Source of the DNA: Periplaneta americana
Taxonomy: Eukaryota > Arthropoda > Insecta > Blattodea > Blattidae
Length of the DNA stretch: 64,000 nt
Assembly (NCBI RefSeq): GCF_040183065.1
Contig: NC_091124.1
Coordinates: 95,808,501 to 95,872,500 of the forward strand
Reading direction: 5' to 3'
Shown here: positions 21,221 through 33,599 of the stretch, piece after piece
Layout of the letters: every line of letters starts with the position of its first letter
Numbering within the stretch: position 1 is the first letter of the stretch
The notes under the pieces: generated by a model
What the model saw: only the letters and a program-made list of their open reading frames with translations
Database searches by the model: none
What the model was told of the DNA's origin: nothing
Program-made: the position numbers and the translations under genes

Positions 21221-22904
21221 ATAATATCCCAGTATAAATATTCATACAGTAAGGAAACTGTGTGTTAATAGGGGTATGGCAACATGTTAGCTGAGCATCA
21301 CAAGCGTGACTGGTGCAAATGACTATAGGCCTAACTACATGCTCACCGTATCTATAACTTGGAAAAATACACACATCACAGAATATGTAATATTAAATAA
21401 AACGGTGGACATCTTGCATGTCTGACATCTTAAATTTAAACAAAGGAATAATATGAAAAGCATAGAATTTTATTTAATTGGCACTAATTTCAAATGTTAA
21501 CTTAATCTGTAATTTAATATCCTGCAGGCCCTATTATAAGTTCAGTGACTCCAAAATGATTCATTGAAAGGTTAATATCACTGATTTTATTAAAGAGAAA
21601 CATGACAAATCAATAGAATAGAAACATAATTAGCATACAATAAATTCAATTCAGCAATTATAAATAAAAAATATGTACATACACATACTGTGATATTACC
21701 ATTAATTGACGAAAGCTGTAATTCACACTTTTTAACAACACCTGAGAGCGTAGTAACTTTAGGCAAGCAAAAGTTTAGGATTTTTAAGAACTCATAAAGG
21801 CCTCGTATTCGACACTCCAATTGGGAAACGTGAATATACGAGATGTCCAAGAATACCGTCAAGTACACCTGTCTAGTTCTTTTTAAGCATTGTTTTATAC
21901 AAACTTTAACGTCAGTGTCATATTGCGTGTCGGATATTTGGGTATATCAGTATCCCGTTGAGTATTGTTGAAATTCTGTTTTTAATGTCATGTGTTACAA
22001 ATCATTTGTGTTCATGTCCATAACTAATTTGGATTTTGTTTTAATATGTATGACATTGGTGATTAAGGCAGTGATAAATCATGGTGTGTAAATTTCCAAT
22101 CCAATATTTGACTTAGTGACTGAGGAAAATCATAAAAAAACTTAGTCAGGGGTCCCGAATGCGAGTCTCAAACGTTAGCGTCTGAACGATCTTGTTTAGT
22201 TTTAATTAATGAGTTCTTATTGGAATTCATAAACTGGCTGTTTTGTGAGTGTTGCGTGCAAGGACAGCAATTTGCACTTGAATATTTTATATTAGCAAGT
22301 TCTCAAGCCATGTTCATTTTTTTCACCTGAAATCATTACAGCAGAATTTAACTTAGTGATTGAACGAAACAAAAAGATAACCATGTTAAGAAAACACGCC
22401 AAGCAGAAGGCAGTAGGACTACACTAAAATATGATTTTTTTGGAGAAAGCGAAAAAATGCAACTCTGGGTTTCGTCCTTTGTTGTTGCTGCTGCAATCCT
22501 GAACAATATGGTCCCTTCGAAACCCTCATTATTCAAATAAATTTTTCGCTTCTGTATCCCATAACATATAAACAACAGAGTTTCCCCGTAGTGTTAGTTA
22601 TTTGCTGCTTGGATTGCTGGTTGTATGCACGTGCATGTCTGTCTGACAGAAAAAGTGACGAAGTTTCCTTTCTGTATGAATACTTATACTGTGGTAATAT
22701 TGCAAAGATTCATTAATAGATGTATCGTTAAAACTATTATTTCTTCATGTATTCATTCAGTGTCACTTGTCATAATTCCTATTCCTCAGATAAATGTGGC
22801 TGCAATATTGTACAGTATATATTTATTAAATACAGTAATGTATATGTTGTCACTATTATTTCTTTATGTAGGCCTTGTATTTGTCCATTAATAATTACAA
22901 ACAA
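21221..22904. other. non-coding stretch
   Basis: Several short frames on both strands but no recognisable domain or repeat structure. Confidence 0.4.
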
Positions 22905-22968
22905 CACCCTCAAAGTGAGAGTCCAAGTTTCACAACCATACAGAACAACTGGTAATATGTTTCAGACA
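22905..22968 (-). mobile_element. LINE fragment (35.8-kb family)
   Basis: 'ctcaaagtgagagtccaag' and 'ttcacaaccatacagaacaa' are nearly identical to 36213-36252, encoding the antisense of VVLYGCETWTLTLR. Only about 60 bases are present, so it is an internal scrap rather than a 3' truncation. Confidence 0.7.
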
Positions 22969-23437
22969 TGAAACTTACATTAAAGAAAACTGTTATGGGC
23001 AATAATAATATAACTTCCTATTACTCAAAAAAGGCATGAATAAATGTGGGGGAAAATTATTGTATTGATAGAAAATAATTATTATTACTGAAGAATGTGA
23101 ATAAGTGATTGGAAATCCTTAAGAGAATCTTTGATGATAGGCCTGCCAGTTATAATACTTTTCAACATTGGACAGTGGGACGGATTTCGATTCTAGCCAG
23201 AACAAAATCAATTTTCATATATTCTCATTTTTATGCGTGTCCCATCTCAAATTGTTGCTCATGAATCACAGAATGCTTATTTGTGAGAGAGAAGCTTTGA
23301 CACTAAACATACGGACGTCACATAATGATGTTGATGATTCCCCTTCGTAACCAGTTTTATCACTCAGTCACGTTGAGATAGTGTAAGAAGCAACTTGGTT
23401 TCTGTGATCTTAGAGTGAAATATTTTGTGCTTCTGAA
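22969..23437. other. non-coding stretch before the RAG1-like gene
   Basis: Nothing recognised. I looked for a Transib/RSS-like CACWRTG terminus here and found none that I can support. Confidence 0.35.
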
Positions 23438-25870
23438 ATGGAAAATGAAGAACAAGGTTTGTAGATAATTAGTATATAAATTTTATGTTCATAATAACTT
23501 TGAATTTATAGATACGACATGTTAAATTAAGGGCGGCAAATGCGATTTTTTTAAAACTATTATCAAAGTAAAAATTGACTTATAATAGGAGGGTCACATT
23601 TATTTTTGTCAGAATGCAGGTTTAAGTATGCACTTTAAGACTAACCTAGTTTCTTTTGCTCCTACTGACCACCCTGCATGTGGTTAATTTTTTTCAGATT
23701 CGGAACCGCTACTGGTGATTTCGCGCAGTGATCTATTTCCAATACTTGCCAATAAAAGTGGCGACTTAGATGAACTATATAGATATGTTTTGAACAAATT
23801 ATGTATTGAAACATGTGATTCGAATAGTGAGAAGTGCATTCGTAATATTTTGAAAAATATAAATTATAAATAATTTTAAAAGGCGTTGGATGCAGTGCCA
23901 CCGTAAAAAAGGAGTACAGTATTTAAAAAAAAAAAAAAAACATTGTTCTTGGCTATATATTAATTTAAATTTACCACATACAGTGATAAGAGTCCAGCAA
24001 ATCTGAACTTCATCAGCCATCAAGTAGTTCTGGGAGGGGAAGGCCAAAGAAACTTTTTGAGGAATGTACAGATCGAGGGAAACGAAAAAAAAATCCAATC
24101 ATTAGGTGACAGGCCCCCAAATCGGGAATTAGTTTTTGCAGCAAAATATTGTCTACAAGCATCTTAAGAGGGATGCTGCAGGAATGTTGAAGGAGGGACA
24201 GAAATCACTCCAAAGAGAGCAACTAAAATAAAACAGGCTTTTCACTCACCCCCTACAATTAGACTGTATTTAGGCCAGAAGGCTTTGGTATTAGTTATTG
24301 AAAACAAACTAACAAAGCAACAATATCTGAACATTTGGAAAGGTGTCAAACTTAGAAACTCAGATATATATCTGTCTTATCAGATCATTAAAAAGAAGAA
24401 GGCAGGAATGTTATCCACCTGAAAATTAAACAATTATTACGAAATTTTCTGCAGAAATTGAAGTTCACGCTATTTTGAAAACTACAATTGAGCGTCTAGC
24501 AGTATTTCAAAAGGAAGTTCTAGAAGCAAATTTGTCAGGGCAAGAAGAAATTTACACCTGTTATTAAATGAGGTTGCGATGGAAGTAGCAGTCACAGCAC
24601 ATACAAACAATGCTTTGTAGAATTTCATGAAGAAAAGCATCTTTTAGATGCAGACATGTTTTTAATATCGTTAGTCCCATTGCAGCTTTATGCATCCTCT
24701 ATTGGCAATAAAGAATAAAGTTTTGTGGCAAAATCCGAGGCCTTCTTCTACAAGGTTTTTGCAGGCCTATAAAATTATTAATGGCTAAAGAAACTTCCGA
24801 GGTGACAATCACAGAAGTTACTGCAATTGAACAGCAGATAAATTCCCTTGTTCCTATTCAAATACCAGTAAATGAATATGAATTAAATGTTATCCCTACA
24901 CTTATAATGGCAATGGTTGACGGAAAAATATGCAGTGCAATAACTGAAGAATCAACGCAGAAGTGCTGTTTGTGGAGCAATACCGAAAGATATGAACAAC
25001 CTATATCTTTCACGTGATTATCCCGGTGATCAATCAAATTAGAGATTCGATTTATCACCTCTACATGTCTATATAAAATTTATGGAATGTCTCTTGCATA
25101 TTTCTTATAGGCTACAAATTAAGAAATGGCAGTCCAGAAGCAACAACAAAGATATTTTTGCTGCTAGAAAAGAAGAAAATTTCGCTCTCAGTTAGGCCTT
25201 CTTATTGACAAGCCGAAACCTGGTGGTCCTGGACATCAAATGATGGTAATACTGCACTTAGGTTTTTTGAAAATCCACAAATTACAGCCAATATTACGGG
25301 CATTAATGAAGACCTCGTTCACAGATTTTCTGTAATTTTATGCACCATTTCATGTGGATATTCAATATCTACTGAGGCGTTGAAGAGGTAGGGTACACCA
25401 ATGATACAGCCCACTTATATGTACAATTATATTCATGGTACTACATGCCTTCCTGCGTGCATAAAATACTGATACATGAAGGAAAGATTGCAAAAACTGC
25501 GATAGTCTACTTGCTATTGGGATGTTGTCTGGAGATACTCAAGAGGCAAGACACAAAGATTTACGAAAGTACAGGTTAGCTCACACTAGAAAGTGTCCTA
25601 GCTCATGAGAGAAACTTAGATGATGTCCTACACATGTTGTTAGTATCTTCTGATCCCATCATATCTCAGATCAATCGGCATCCAAATCCAAGAAAATGAA
25701 AACTGTCAGTTGAGGTAATTAAAGTGCTATAACTACCAGCTGCGAGTGCTCAACTGCAAGCCCAAGATGAGGACGACACTAGCGCTGGAGAAAAAATTAC
25801 ATGGACCTGTCGAGAACATCTGAGTATGAAGCTTTACAGTATCATATTATATGCAAGTGTATTATTTCAC
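23438..25870 (+). pseudogene. RAG1-core/Transib-like transposase pseudogene
   Basis: A short exon (ATG at 23438, ENEEQ) ends at 23456 with AACAAG|GTTTGT. A phase-matched exon starts after TTTTTTTCAG at 23698 (SEPLLVISRSDLFPILAN). Downstream, in shifting frames: GRPKKLFEECTDRGKRKK (~24035), TIRLYLGQKALVLVIENKLT and KQQYLNIWKG (~24260), CDGSSSHSTYKQCFVEF (~24575), SLVPLQLYASS, WQNPRPSSTRF (~24727), MAMVDGKICSAIT, TQKCC (~24960), RFFENPQITANITGINEDLV (~25268), LYVQLYSWYYMP then VHKILIH (~25415), LAIGMLSGDTQEARHKDLRK (~25512), and HMLLVSSDPIIS (~25635). The order CDG..., xxDGK...CC, LYxxxYxWYxxPxxVHKxLIHG, LSxxxQEARxKD, LLxxSDPxIS is that of the RAG1 core and Transib-related transposases. Aspartates in CDGSS and VDGK and the glutamate in QEAR are plausible DDE residues. 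At least five frameshifts or stops exist. The call is by motif order only. Confidence 0.65.
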
Positions 25871-26364
25871 TATTAACTCTTTGTATTCGAATTGTGTAAT
25901 TAGGACAAGTAGAGGAGCTTTCTTTTTAAATATTGTTGATAATGGTGGTGGTAGTAGTATTTTATCCAAATATTTATTTTTATCTTTCCAACTATATTAC
26001 TACTTAATGCTACAGATTATTTTGAGGAAGAACATGTTTCTTTTTTCTCAGATGTTTTAGGATGATACATCAAAGCCAGTGAAATAGATTACAGATAAAT
26101 GGTACTATGTACTAACTTAATTTTAACTTATTTTCAATCATCAAAATATTATAATGCATCGATTCTTTAAATATATAAAAATTCCTTTATCAAGACATCC
26201 GACTGCCTTTGCATTGTCTATAGAGGTCCAGAATAAAATAACAATTTTACAATCATCAGGTCAGAGAGAAGTAATAAAAAAAAATCACAATGTAAATTAA
26301 CAATGAAATTTAGAGATTAGGTATTATGTAAATGGTTATGCAATATTCCTTCATTACTCCAGGA
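25871..26364. other. non-coding stretch
   Basis: AT-rich with no feature. It ends at the target site of the hAT element. Confidence 0.4.
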
Positions 26365-27457
26365 CAGTGGTTCCCAAATGTTTTGAAGGCGCGACCTACT
26401 TTTGGGCAAGACGTCTTTTTGCGACCACCTCTATTGAACTGGTAGGGTACTTAACCCCTTTCGAAAAATACAAATAACTTAACTGTAAAATCGAAAACCA
26501 CGATAATTTTACTCGGAATTAGTGGAAACCACCCAAAGAACCAAAATAGAAAAATATAGTCCAATAATGACATGAAATATTACATGAAGATCATTACTAG
26601 TAGCCTACTTCGTTGTTATTTTCGAACACATACTTTGAATGGAATGAGTTTTCAAGGCCAAGATGTTAACATAATAATAGCCAGGGATAAAAATCAAAGG
26701 ATTTATAAAGAAACTTGATTTCTGGTCAATATCATATGACAAAAAGGAATGTGATGGATTTCAGTGCATTAAAGAACTCGTGGAAAATTTAGCTATGTGT
26801 GATATGGCAAATACTGAGTTTTTTTAATTAAGTTTGCACAATTCTAAACAATTTTTTAGTATTTTCTGGAAGACACTCAGAACAATACAACAGTTACAGA
26901 TGGGTGCTAAATCCATTTTTAGACAGTTGCTTTCAACTAGCTGAAATTAAAAAAAAAAGAAATAAATTTAAATATGTACGTATCTACTGATGGACTGTTA
27001 AAACTAGGCTTTTTTTTTTTTCGCAGAGTGTAGACCAATTGAGGACCGTTTTTGCAAAACTTGCTAACTGAAAAAACTAAATTTTACAGGAGAGACAAAA
27101 CACTGTAGTAAGCAAATTTTTCTGCTAATTCTCACATAGGAGAAAGCAAGTTTTGAAAAAACGATCACACTTTGACACACTACAATGAAAAGAAATAATC
27201 CAATTTTACTAAGACGCCTTTAACATCATGTAGAGGCCTGCCTTATATTAACGAATCCATCAAAATCTCAATTTTGCAAATTTTGCAGTTAGCAAGTTTT
27301 GCAAAAACAGTCCTCAGTTATGAATCAAAAGAGTGCATGAATATCTCGAGATTGCAAAAGAATTCTTAAATTTTTTTAACATTTGCAACATCATATTTAT
27401 GCAAAATAAGCTTCATCAAAACAAAGACGAGAAATTTCACTGGACTTGAAAGTGATA

Positions 27458-28531
27458 CAGTGGATCTCCACAAATAGACACAGCAATGGTCCGTGTGTGA
27501 GACGAGATACGAAATCTGTCTTTCTACGGAGTACTGCGGACATTGGTAAACATAAGGGCTGTACAATGTTTTTTGTGGCGTGCAGACCAAATCATAAATA
27601 ATTAACGTACATAATTTTAAATATACTGTAGTATATGCAAAATATATAACAAAACAAGTTCGTGATTAAGTATAATATACGTGATACATTTGAAATATAA
27701 AACCACTTCTGGAGGAAAAACTTTAAATGAATCTACATACAGGTCTTTCATTTCAAAACTTCCCACTCTAACTAGTTATTTAAATTGAATTCAATAAAAA
27801 AAAAAACCACGTACATTTAGATATTGAGGGGGAAGCCTTAAACCAGGCTTAATTGCATTTTAGAGTTCACCTCCCACCCCCTGCCTCCCACCACTTTGAA
27901 ATTTCAGATGGCACCCCAATATTTTTATGCTTAAGTATGAAAGAGAATTCTATTATTTATACACTTCATTCATTTGTTTTCGCATCTTTTCTATAGTCAC
28001 CTGGCAACCTGGATTGTTGATTAGAGCTGAAGAGAATAAAGCTACAAAAACTTATTGAGCATTTCATGTAATAGTTGTGTTTGTGTATTAAATTATTTTA
28101 AAATTGTGTATACCATTCAAGAGAGAACATAAATCATCCTTATTGATTAAATTGTGAAAATTACACGAAATAAGCTGTATTTTCATACTGCAATTAACAG
28201 GTAATAACAAAGCTTCTTATAATCACTACAGAATGTCTCGTATTTAGATGAATTTTGTTTTATCCCATGCACTGTTCTGATCGAAATGTCAAATTCTTGA
28301 GCAGTGGCTCTGATTGATTCACCTTTTTTAAACCGATCTAATATTTGTAACTTCTGCTTCAACATAAGCACACATTTTTTGTTCCCTGCCATGCTACCAA
28401 CATGTACGAGTATCTGCACACTACTGCACTGGTTCAACTGGTTAGCCCTGTGCAGCACGGGATGGGGTGCATTGACTTACCTTGTATCGTGAAGTATACG
28501 AGAGTGAGAGTCTATTTGTGGAGTTGCACTG
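27458..28531 (-). mobile_element. pogo/Tigger-type element nested in the hAT
   Basis: 22-bp terminal inverted repeats (27458-27479 and 28510-28531) start CAGTG and share CTCCACAAATAGAC; 20 of 22 bases match. A TA flanks each side (27456-27457, 28532-28533), so the pre-insertion site reads AGTGATATCAT. The right-hand end encodes a pogo-type helix-turn-helix on the minus strand. The rest of a transposase is missing and the centre is AT-rich, so this is an internally deleted, non-autonomous copy. Confidence 0.8.
28183..28392 (-). pseudogene. pogo/CENP-B-type helix-turn-helix N-terminus
   Basis: The minus-strand ATG at 28392 gives MAGNKKCVLMLKQKLQILDR, FKKGESIRATAQEFDI and SIRTVHGIKQNSSK. This is the psq/CENP-B N-terminal DNA-binding helix-turn-helix of pogo, Tigger and jerky proteins (KxLTLxxKLEILxxxxxGxSxxxxAxxFxIxxxTVxxIxKN). 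Only about 70 residues remain. The second CENP-B helix-turn-helix and the DDE domain are lost. Its position at one end of a TA-flanked inverted-repeat element, reading inward, is what an N-terminal fragment of that element's own transposase should look like. Confidence 0.75.
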
Positions 28532-28796
28532 TATCATATTTATCAAATACAGAGTCCAGATTTGAGAGATACTTTCTGAAAAACAGGCATATTTGTAACA
28601 TAAATAAAATTATTTTTTACTTTACTGTATAACTACTGAAACTTTTTTTTATGTTGAATGTTGTACATGTTTCTGAACACACATTAAGTGTATGTTAATA
28701 AGGCGTTTTTTATTTTATTTTGTAAATCTTCTCACGGCTCCCAGTTTGGGAACCATTGCTCTAGGATATTTCTTATTTCCAGTAAGTTAAAATGTT

Positions 28797-29396
28797 GTTG
28801 TTGTTGTTGTTTTCTAATGCCAGGCATTTGACAATGAAGTCATTTGACCTCTTGCACTCCAATATTTGTGAAAATGGCAAGTTGTAGCCGATTTAAGTGA
28901 ACACCATATTTTAACGTTTTGGTGGCTACTTCATTCACACACAACCTCCAGAATGTCTGGAGGACCACACCTGCTGTTGGTCGATGGGTCCATTGGACCT
29001 AGCTGGGAGATCTTGTTGATCACCAGCTTTCCCTCCTTAAGCCACTGGAGGACGATTTTAGTGCCATAGCAGGTCAGCACTAGGAACAGAAAAGTAGAAA
29101 GAGGAGGAAGGAAAGGGAAATGAACCCCTAGGCCTCGAATGCTCTAATGCCATCGGGATCGTAGAAAGTAAGAGTTCAGTCAGAGGACTGGATAGGAAAG
29201 GGTAAAGAGGGAATTAGGTATTGGATAGAGGAAAATTATACCAAATTCAGTCATTAACTCATCAAACTGACCAGTGCTAATTGATGAGTAGCCCCTCCCT
29301 TTAGTTCAGCTCGTAAAATTATGCTTACTAACAGCTGCACCATGGGAAGGTAGGGATGGGACATTGGGTTGGTTCCTTAAAGCTTCAATGGGAAGG
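28797..29396. repeat. dispersed repeat A, copy 1
   Basis: Begins with a (TTG)n run and 'ttttctaatgccaggc' and ends near 'ttcaatgggaagga'. It is about 95% identical by eye to 51131-51788 in the same orientation. Relative to copy 2 it lacks about 55 bases near 28870 and about 12 bases near 29370. No coding seen. It is probably the 3' part of a larger mobile element. Confidence 0.85.
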
Positions 29397-30549
29397 AATG
29401 GAATTTAACAAAGTGCTCAAGACCTGAGTGAAGGTTCTGTACAAATGTGAGGTGCAAAACACGTCAGCTAGAGCTGGACTTGAGCTCGGGGCACTTACAG
29501 CAGAGAGGTCGGACTTTGGCGGCAAAGTGTTAATAAAGAGTCTCTCAAAAATGTAAAAATTCTGATTTGCGATAAAATTATTTTAAAGTTTATAATATGC
29601 ATTCTGAATTTGTAGTAGCCACTTATAAACTAAATTTCTGACTTAGGATAAAGATATCATGATGAAATCTTCACTATAGTATTCCTCAAGAAACCGTAAA
29701 TTTTTTGACATCATATTAAAAGAGAAATGAAGAAAATGACCAAAACTCAATAGCAGATCCCCTTAAATGGAATATGACTTTTTTTTTCCCCCTAAATGTT
29801 GATATCAATTTCATCTGTACTCGTATAATTATCCTGTCCATTATATTTGAAATGTTTAATTATTCACATATTAATTTGTTTTGTGTCCCAAAGGTCTATA
29901 ACCATGTCACTGTTATTTCCTACATGGCTTCTCTTTTTTTAGGTCTTAAGCTGACTGCGTTGTACATTCTACATACCTGCGGCCAATGACATGATGTGCA
30001 TGTTTAAATGTAGTCGAGCTGCAATGTGGTTGGCTGCCAGAAATAATAATGACGTGGCTATAGTAATTTCATCTCTGCTTGAGTTCTTTGCCTCTGCATA
30101 GTTGTCAGAACCAAACTTTCTGATTCATACAAAAAAGTAGGATCGCTAGTTATTAATAATGACCTAGTAAAAAATATGGATTTCATTCTTTTTTGCTTGT
30201 TTGAAAGTAATGTAAGCAAAGCGGTAGGTAGGGACCAAGGTTAGGAATAAGAAAAACTGTGTTACAACTCAACAGTGATTGAATATAAAGTATCAGTGAC
30301 GTTCAGTGTTTCATTTGTTTTATTTAGTATAGATGCAGTCACACTATACCTCTTTATTTGTGTTACAAAACCATACTCGCAAGCAGGGTAGTGAGACAAT
30401 TCAAATCAAATTATTCAACAAATAGAATCACTTTTGTACATTAATTCACTCAAATTATACAAATTATTATGTCAACACTGATTCTCCTAAATTCTGCATT
30501 ACAGAATGAAGATTAATTAAATCATGCCATGACAGCTCATGGAGGCCCA
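29397..30549. other. non-coding stretch
   Basis: No recognisable gene. The first 120 bases may still belong to repeat A, but copy 2 diverges here. Confidence 0.35.
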
Positions 30550-30805
30550 AGACTATCACACCAACTGTTCACATGTCTCAACAGATGTAAACCATCATCC
30601 AACAGTACAGGGGTAAAATGTGGTCAACACACCTGTTAAAGTTGGCTTACAAAACCTCACAATGCTGAGTGAGCATGAATCCCACACCACTGGCCAGAAT
30701 TTCGTGAGAAAATTTATTTCCCGACGAAGATTCGAACCAGCACTCATTTCATATCACCAGTCCAAGACATGACACCTTAGACCGCACAGCATAGGACACA
30801 GAATG
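30550..30805 (-). repeat. tRNA-derived SINE, minus strand
   Basis: Minus-strand reading: GCGGTCTAAGGTGTCATGTC (A-box, leucine-tRNA-like) and GAGTGCTGGTTCGAATCTTC (B-box), followed by a tail containing GGCCAGTGGTGTGGGATTC. The tail 'tgctgagtg-gca' is shared with 61900-61960, so the two are relatives. Confidence 0.6.
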
Positions 30806-31370
30806 AAGATGCTTCACTGTTAAAAGACTTGTAAGTCTTAAATTGTGCCAATAATTTAACATAGAACAATTTAATTAATTGTTACCATAACAGATATATT
30901 CTGTAGGACCAAAAATTAATCTTTACATAGAATAATTTGACGTGAATGAAAAATTATGAAAGCCCAGATAATGAAAAGATGTGGCTGCATTGTAACTTCA
31001 TTAACCCTGATATACAATGTTAAGAATCTGTACACAAACAGTGAATTCACATTTAACGAAAATGAAGTTATTCGTGTAACTATTCTTCAGTTCTGAAATA
31101 TTTTCTTAGTATCACATGATACTACAAATAAACATTAACCACCCACAGTTTATTTTCACTGTGAAATCTCTCATTTGCAAGACCCGGATTTGAACGACAT
31201 ATCTCTTGTTTGGTATTTTGCAGATAGCACTCAATTATTTTCAAATTCTTATCATGCCACTTTTGTTGCAAAAAAGTGTATAACGTTTCTCTCATTTTTT
31301 TCAGTTTTGCATAACTATTTTATTATTAACTTTTAAACTTGCAATTCACTTTCAATGTTCGTTGCATAGC

Positions 31371-31634
31371 AATTGAAGGGTACACGGGAAAAACGAACAA
31401 TATCACAATTCCTTTAAGGCTGATGTCGTTATCTAATTCACTGTATTACTACTAACTTTAATGTTATTTTTACCAAAAGTGGTAAAGGAGAATTAAAACC
31501 ACAGATACACTCATCATTTCCTTCATTTCAAGTAGAAACACCAATAAATTTTGCAGTTATATACTGAAATAGATCATTGTCTCACCTTTAATGGAAATGT
31601 GACATTATTTGTTTTTCCCGTGTACCCTTCAATT
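31371..31634. mobile_element. 264-bp MITE with 47-bp inverted repeats
   Basis: The left arm starts AATTGAAGGGTACACGGGAA (31371) and pairs with 31588-31634 over about 47 bases with some seven mismatches; the outer 24 are perfect. No coding. The target duplication is unclear (TA-like bases lie just outside). Confidence 0.85.
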
Positions 31635-32028
31635 ATGAAAAGGATGAACCTATCACCAGAAGGAATAGCAAAAGGTATACTATTAAAAACACTCCCTAAT
31701 ATCTCACCACAGCAGTATGAAAACAAACACATACGAAGCACTAAAAGTTTGTAATGTACCTATTTCAAAATACAGTTACATGTTTCTACAAATATAACTG
31801 AATTAGTTTATAGAGTCTAAACTTATTCTGCTAAAATTAAATTACAAAGATGCACGCCATATTGATTTTTCTGCAATCTACAGAACAGTATTGGAAAAAA
31901 TCCAACTGCTAAATTAGTGAATACTCATACTGCGAAATGTTATCAAAGACATAAAAAGTGAGGTCAATTCACTTGAAAATATTTTACTGTTGTGTAATTT
32001 AATAAATAATGCTGTTCACTTTATAGAG

Positions 32029-32280
32029 CAGGTATGCTCAAAATTGTAAAAGCTCCGATTACACGGATGATGCACTGCATAACACAGTGTACGGACTGGG
32101 CTACATTGCAACACCGCCTGTGGCATTGCTCTCATAGCTCTCATACTCTTACAAATACGGATAATAAACTGAATTTGAAAAAGGAAAGAATGTACACTGT
32201 ACTATTCAGTTATTACATTGTGTATTATATTTAATATAGTTATGATATTATTATATCATAGATAATGTTATTTTCATATT
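32029..32280. other. possible hAT left terminus and AT-rich DNA
   Basis: CAGGTATGCTCAAAATTG resembles a hAT end and lies just left of a minus-strand hAT C-terminus. I could not find a convincing matching right end. Confidence 0.3.
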
Positions 32281-32284
32281 CCAC

Positions 32285-32670
32285 CATACATTGCGATCTG
32301 TTCAACATGTGGATTCTTTTCTGTAAGTAATCGGAAATCTATTTCCAACAAATTTACTGCAATGCGCAGCTGACTCGAAAGATGCTCATCTGTTAATCGG
32401 GATCTATGTTTGGATTTAGCAACTTTCATTCTCTAAAATAATTCTTCGTACACGTATGTCGAGGCAAAGGTACCTAACATAGTGATAGAGAATATGCTAA
32501 TCTTGGGATATTTAGTTTTGTTAATTTTTTAATACTTCTATGCTTGTCAAGTCATATTGTCTGCATTTAGTTCTGAATTCTACGTTACTTTGTAAATCAA
32601 TTAACTCGTCCTGGAACTGCACTGTCACGGATTGTACTAAATTTACTATGAAGGATTAACAAAAAGATTA
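32285..32670 (-). pseudogene. hAT transposase C-terminal (dimerisation) fragment, ZBED-like
   Basis: Minus-strand pieces: VTVQFQDELIDLQSNVEFRT, FASTYVYEELF, RMKVAKSKHRSRLTDEHLSS and QLRIAVNLLEIDFRLL. These follow the C-terminal dimerisation block of ZBED5/GTF2IRD2/SCAND3-type hAT proteins (LQxELIDLQxDxxLK...FGSTYxCEQLFSxMK..KSKxRSRLTDEHLxxxLRIA). A stop replaces the serine-like position before RMK and there are shifts upstream. Only the end of the gene can be read. Confidence 0.65.
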
Positions 32671-32977
32671 TTATCACTTTCCATACGTCTAAAATCACTA
32701 AATCTATGTTCTGTGAATTCAAATTTGAGTTGTTCCAGTACAGAGATATAATTAACTATATTTTGTTCAGGCACCATACATCTCTTTACAAGGGTTTTAG
32801 TGCCTTAGCTAATTCCCAACATACTACATAACTTGCTCCTAAACATAGACTCTAAATTGTTCGACTCTCTTCAATGTTTGGCCTTTCATTAAGTGCTTTC
32901 AATTCTTGAAACTGTAATGTCTTTGAAAAATTATTTTATCGTAACATGTATTTTTGTTGGAATAAAATCACCACAAC

Positions 32978-33046
<69 letters not shown>
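32978..33046. repeat. (TAA)n microsatellite
   Basis: About 22 uninterrupted trinucleotide repeats. Confidence 0.97.
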
Positions 33047-33599
33047 TGTAATAGACCTAACAACAGTAGGTAATAACAATGCTACTGCTATTAATAATAA
33101 CGTTGGTATATGAATACATATTACAGAAAACAGCTTCCCTGTCACTTCGGCATGTTCTGGATGGGAGAGCGCATAATGTCATTTTATGTTGCTCAGTAGT
33201 ATTCCTGACAGTACCTTACAACATAGTAAACACTTTACCGAACGCAAAACAATTAATAGTCTTCCTCCCACACTGTACGGAATGGCCATTTGCTTACAGA
33301 ACGTTTTGACTCTGTCATTGTCCCGCACTGTTCGTACGTTACTAAGTACTTGAACTGCCTTCCGCAGTCATCCGTCGAGCTTCGAACGAGGAACAGCACG
33401 CTCTACATTAGAAGGTTGTGAATACAGAACGTAATCGGGAGTCAGAGAATGAGCATACCTGTTATAGAGTAAAGATATCCCATGATACCAGTATTGGACA
33501 TTGTATGGAGGCATGGAGGTAAAGTTCACGTTTTCTCCTTGCATGAGAAAGAATTGATGTGGTCAGTATCATGCTCTGGCCACATTTTGACCACAGAAA

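Larger units (their letters stand above)
26365..28758 (+). mobile_element. hAT element with 8-bp target duplication, interrupted by a pogo-type element
   Basis: The left terminus CAGTGGTTCCCAAATGTTTT pairs with the right terminus TTTGGGAACCATTG at 28745-28758. Flanking 8-mers are CTCCAGGA (26357-26364) and CTCTAGGA (28759-28766), 7 of 8 matching, the target length expected for hAT. The interior left part has weak hAT-like coding around 26700-26830 (IKGFIKKLDFWSISYDK, ECDGFQCIKELVENL), reminiscent of the ZBED/SCAND3-type region before the dimerisation domain. Most of the transposase is absent. A TA-flanked pogo-type element occupies 27458-28531, so about 1.3 kb of hAT remains. Confidence 0.8.

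Noticed and set aside
22969-23437. search for Transib/RSS-like heptamer ends next to the RAG1-like gene
   Set aside because: No CACWRTG-type terminus with an inverted partner and 5-bp duplication could be supported on either side.
32978-33046. (TAA)n and other microsatellites as CRISPR-like or satellite arrays
   Set aside because: They are simple sequence repeats without spacers; CRISPR arrays do not occur in eukaryotic nuclear DNA.
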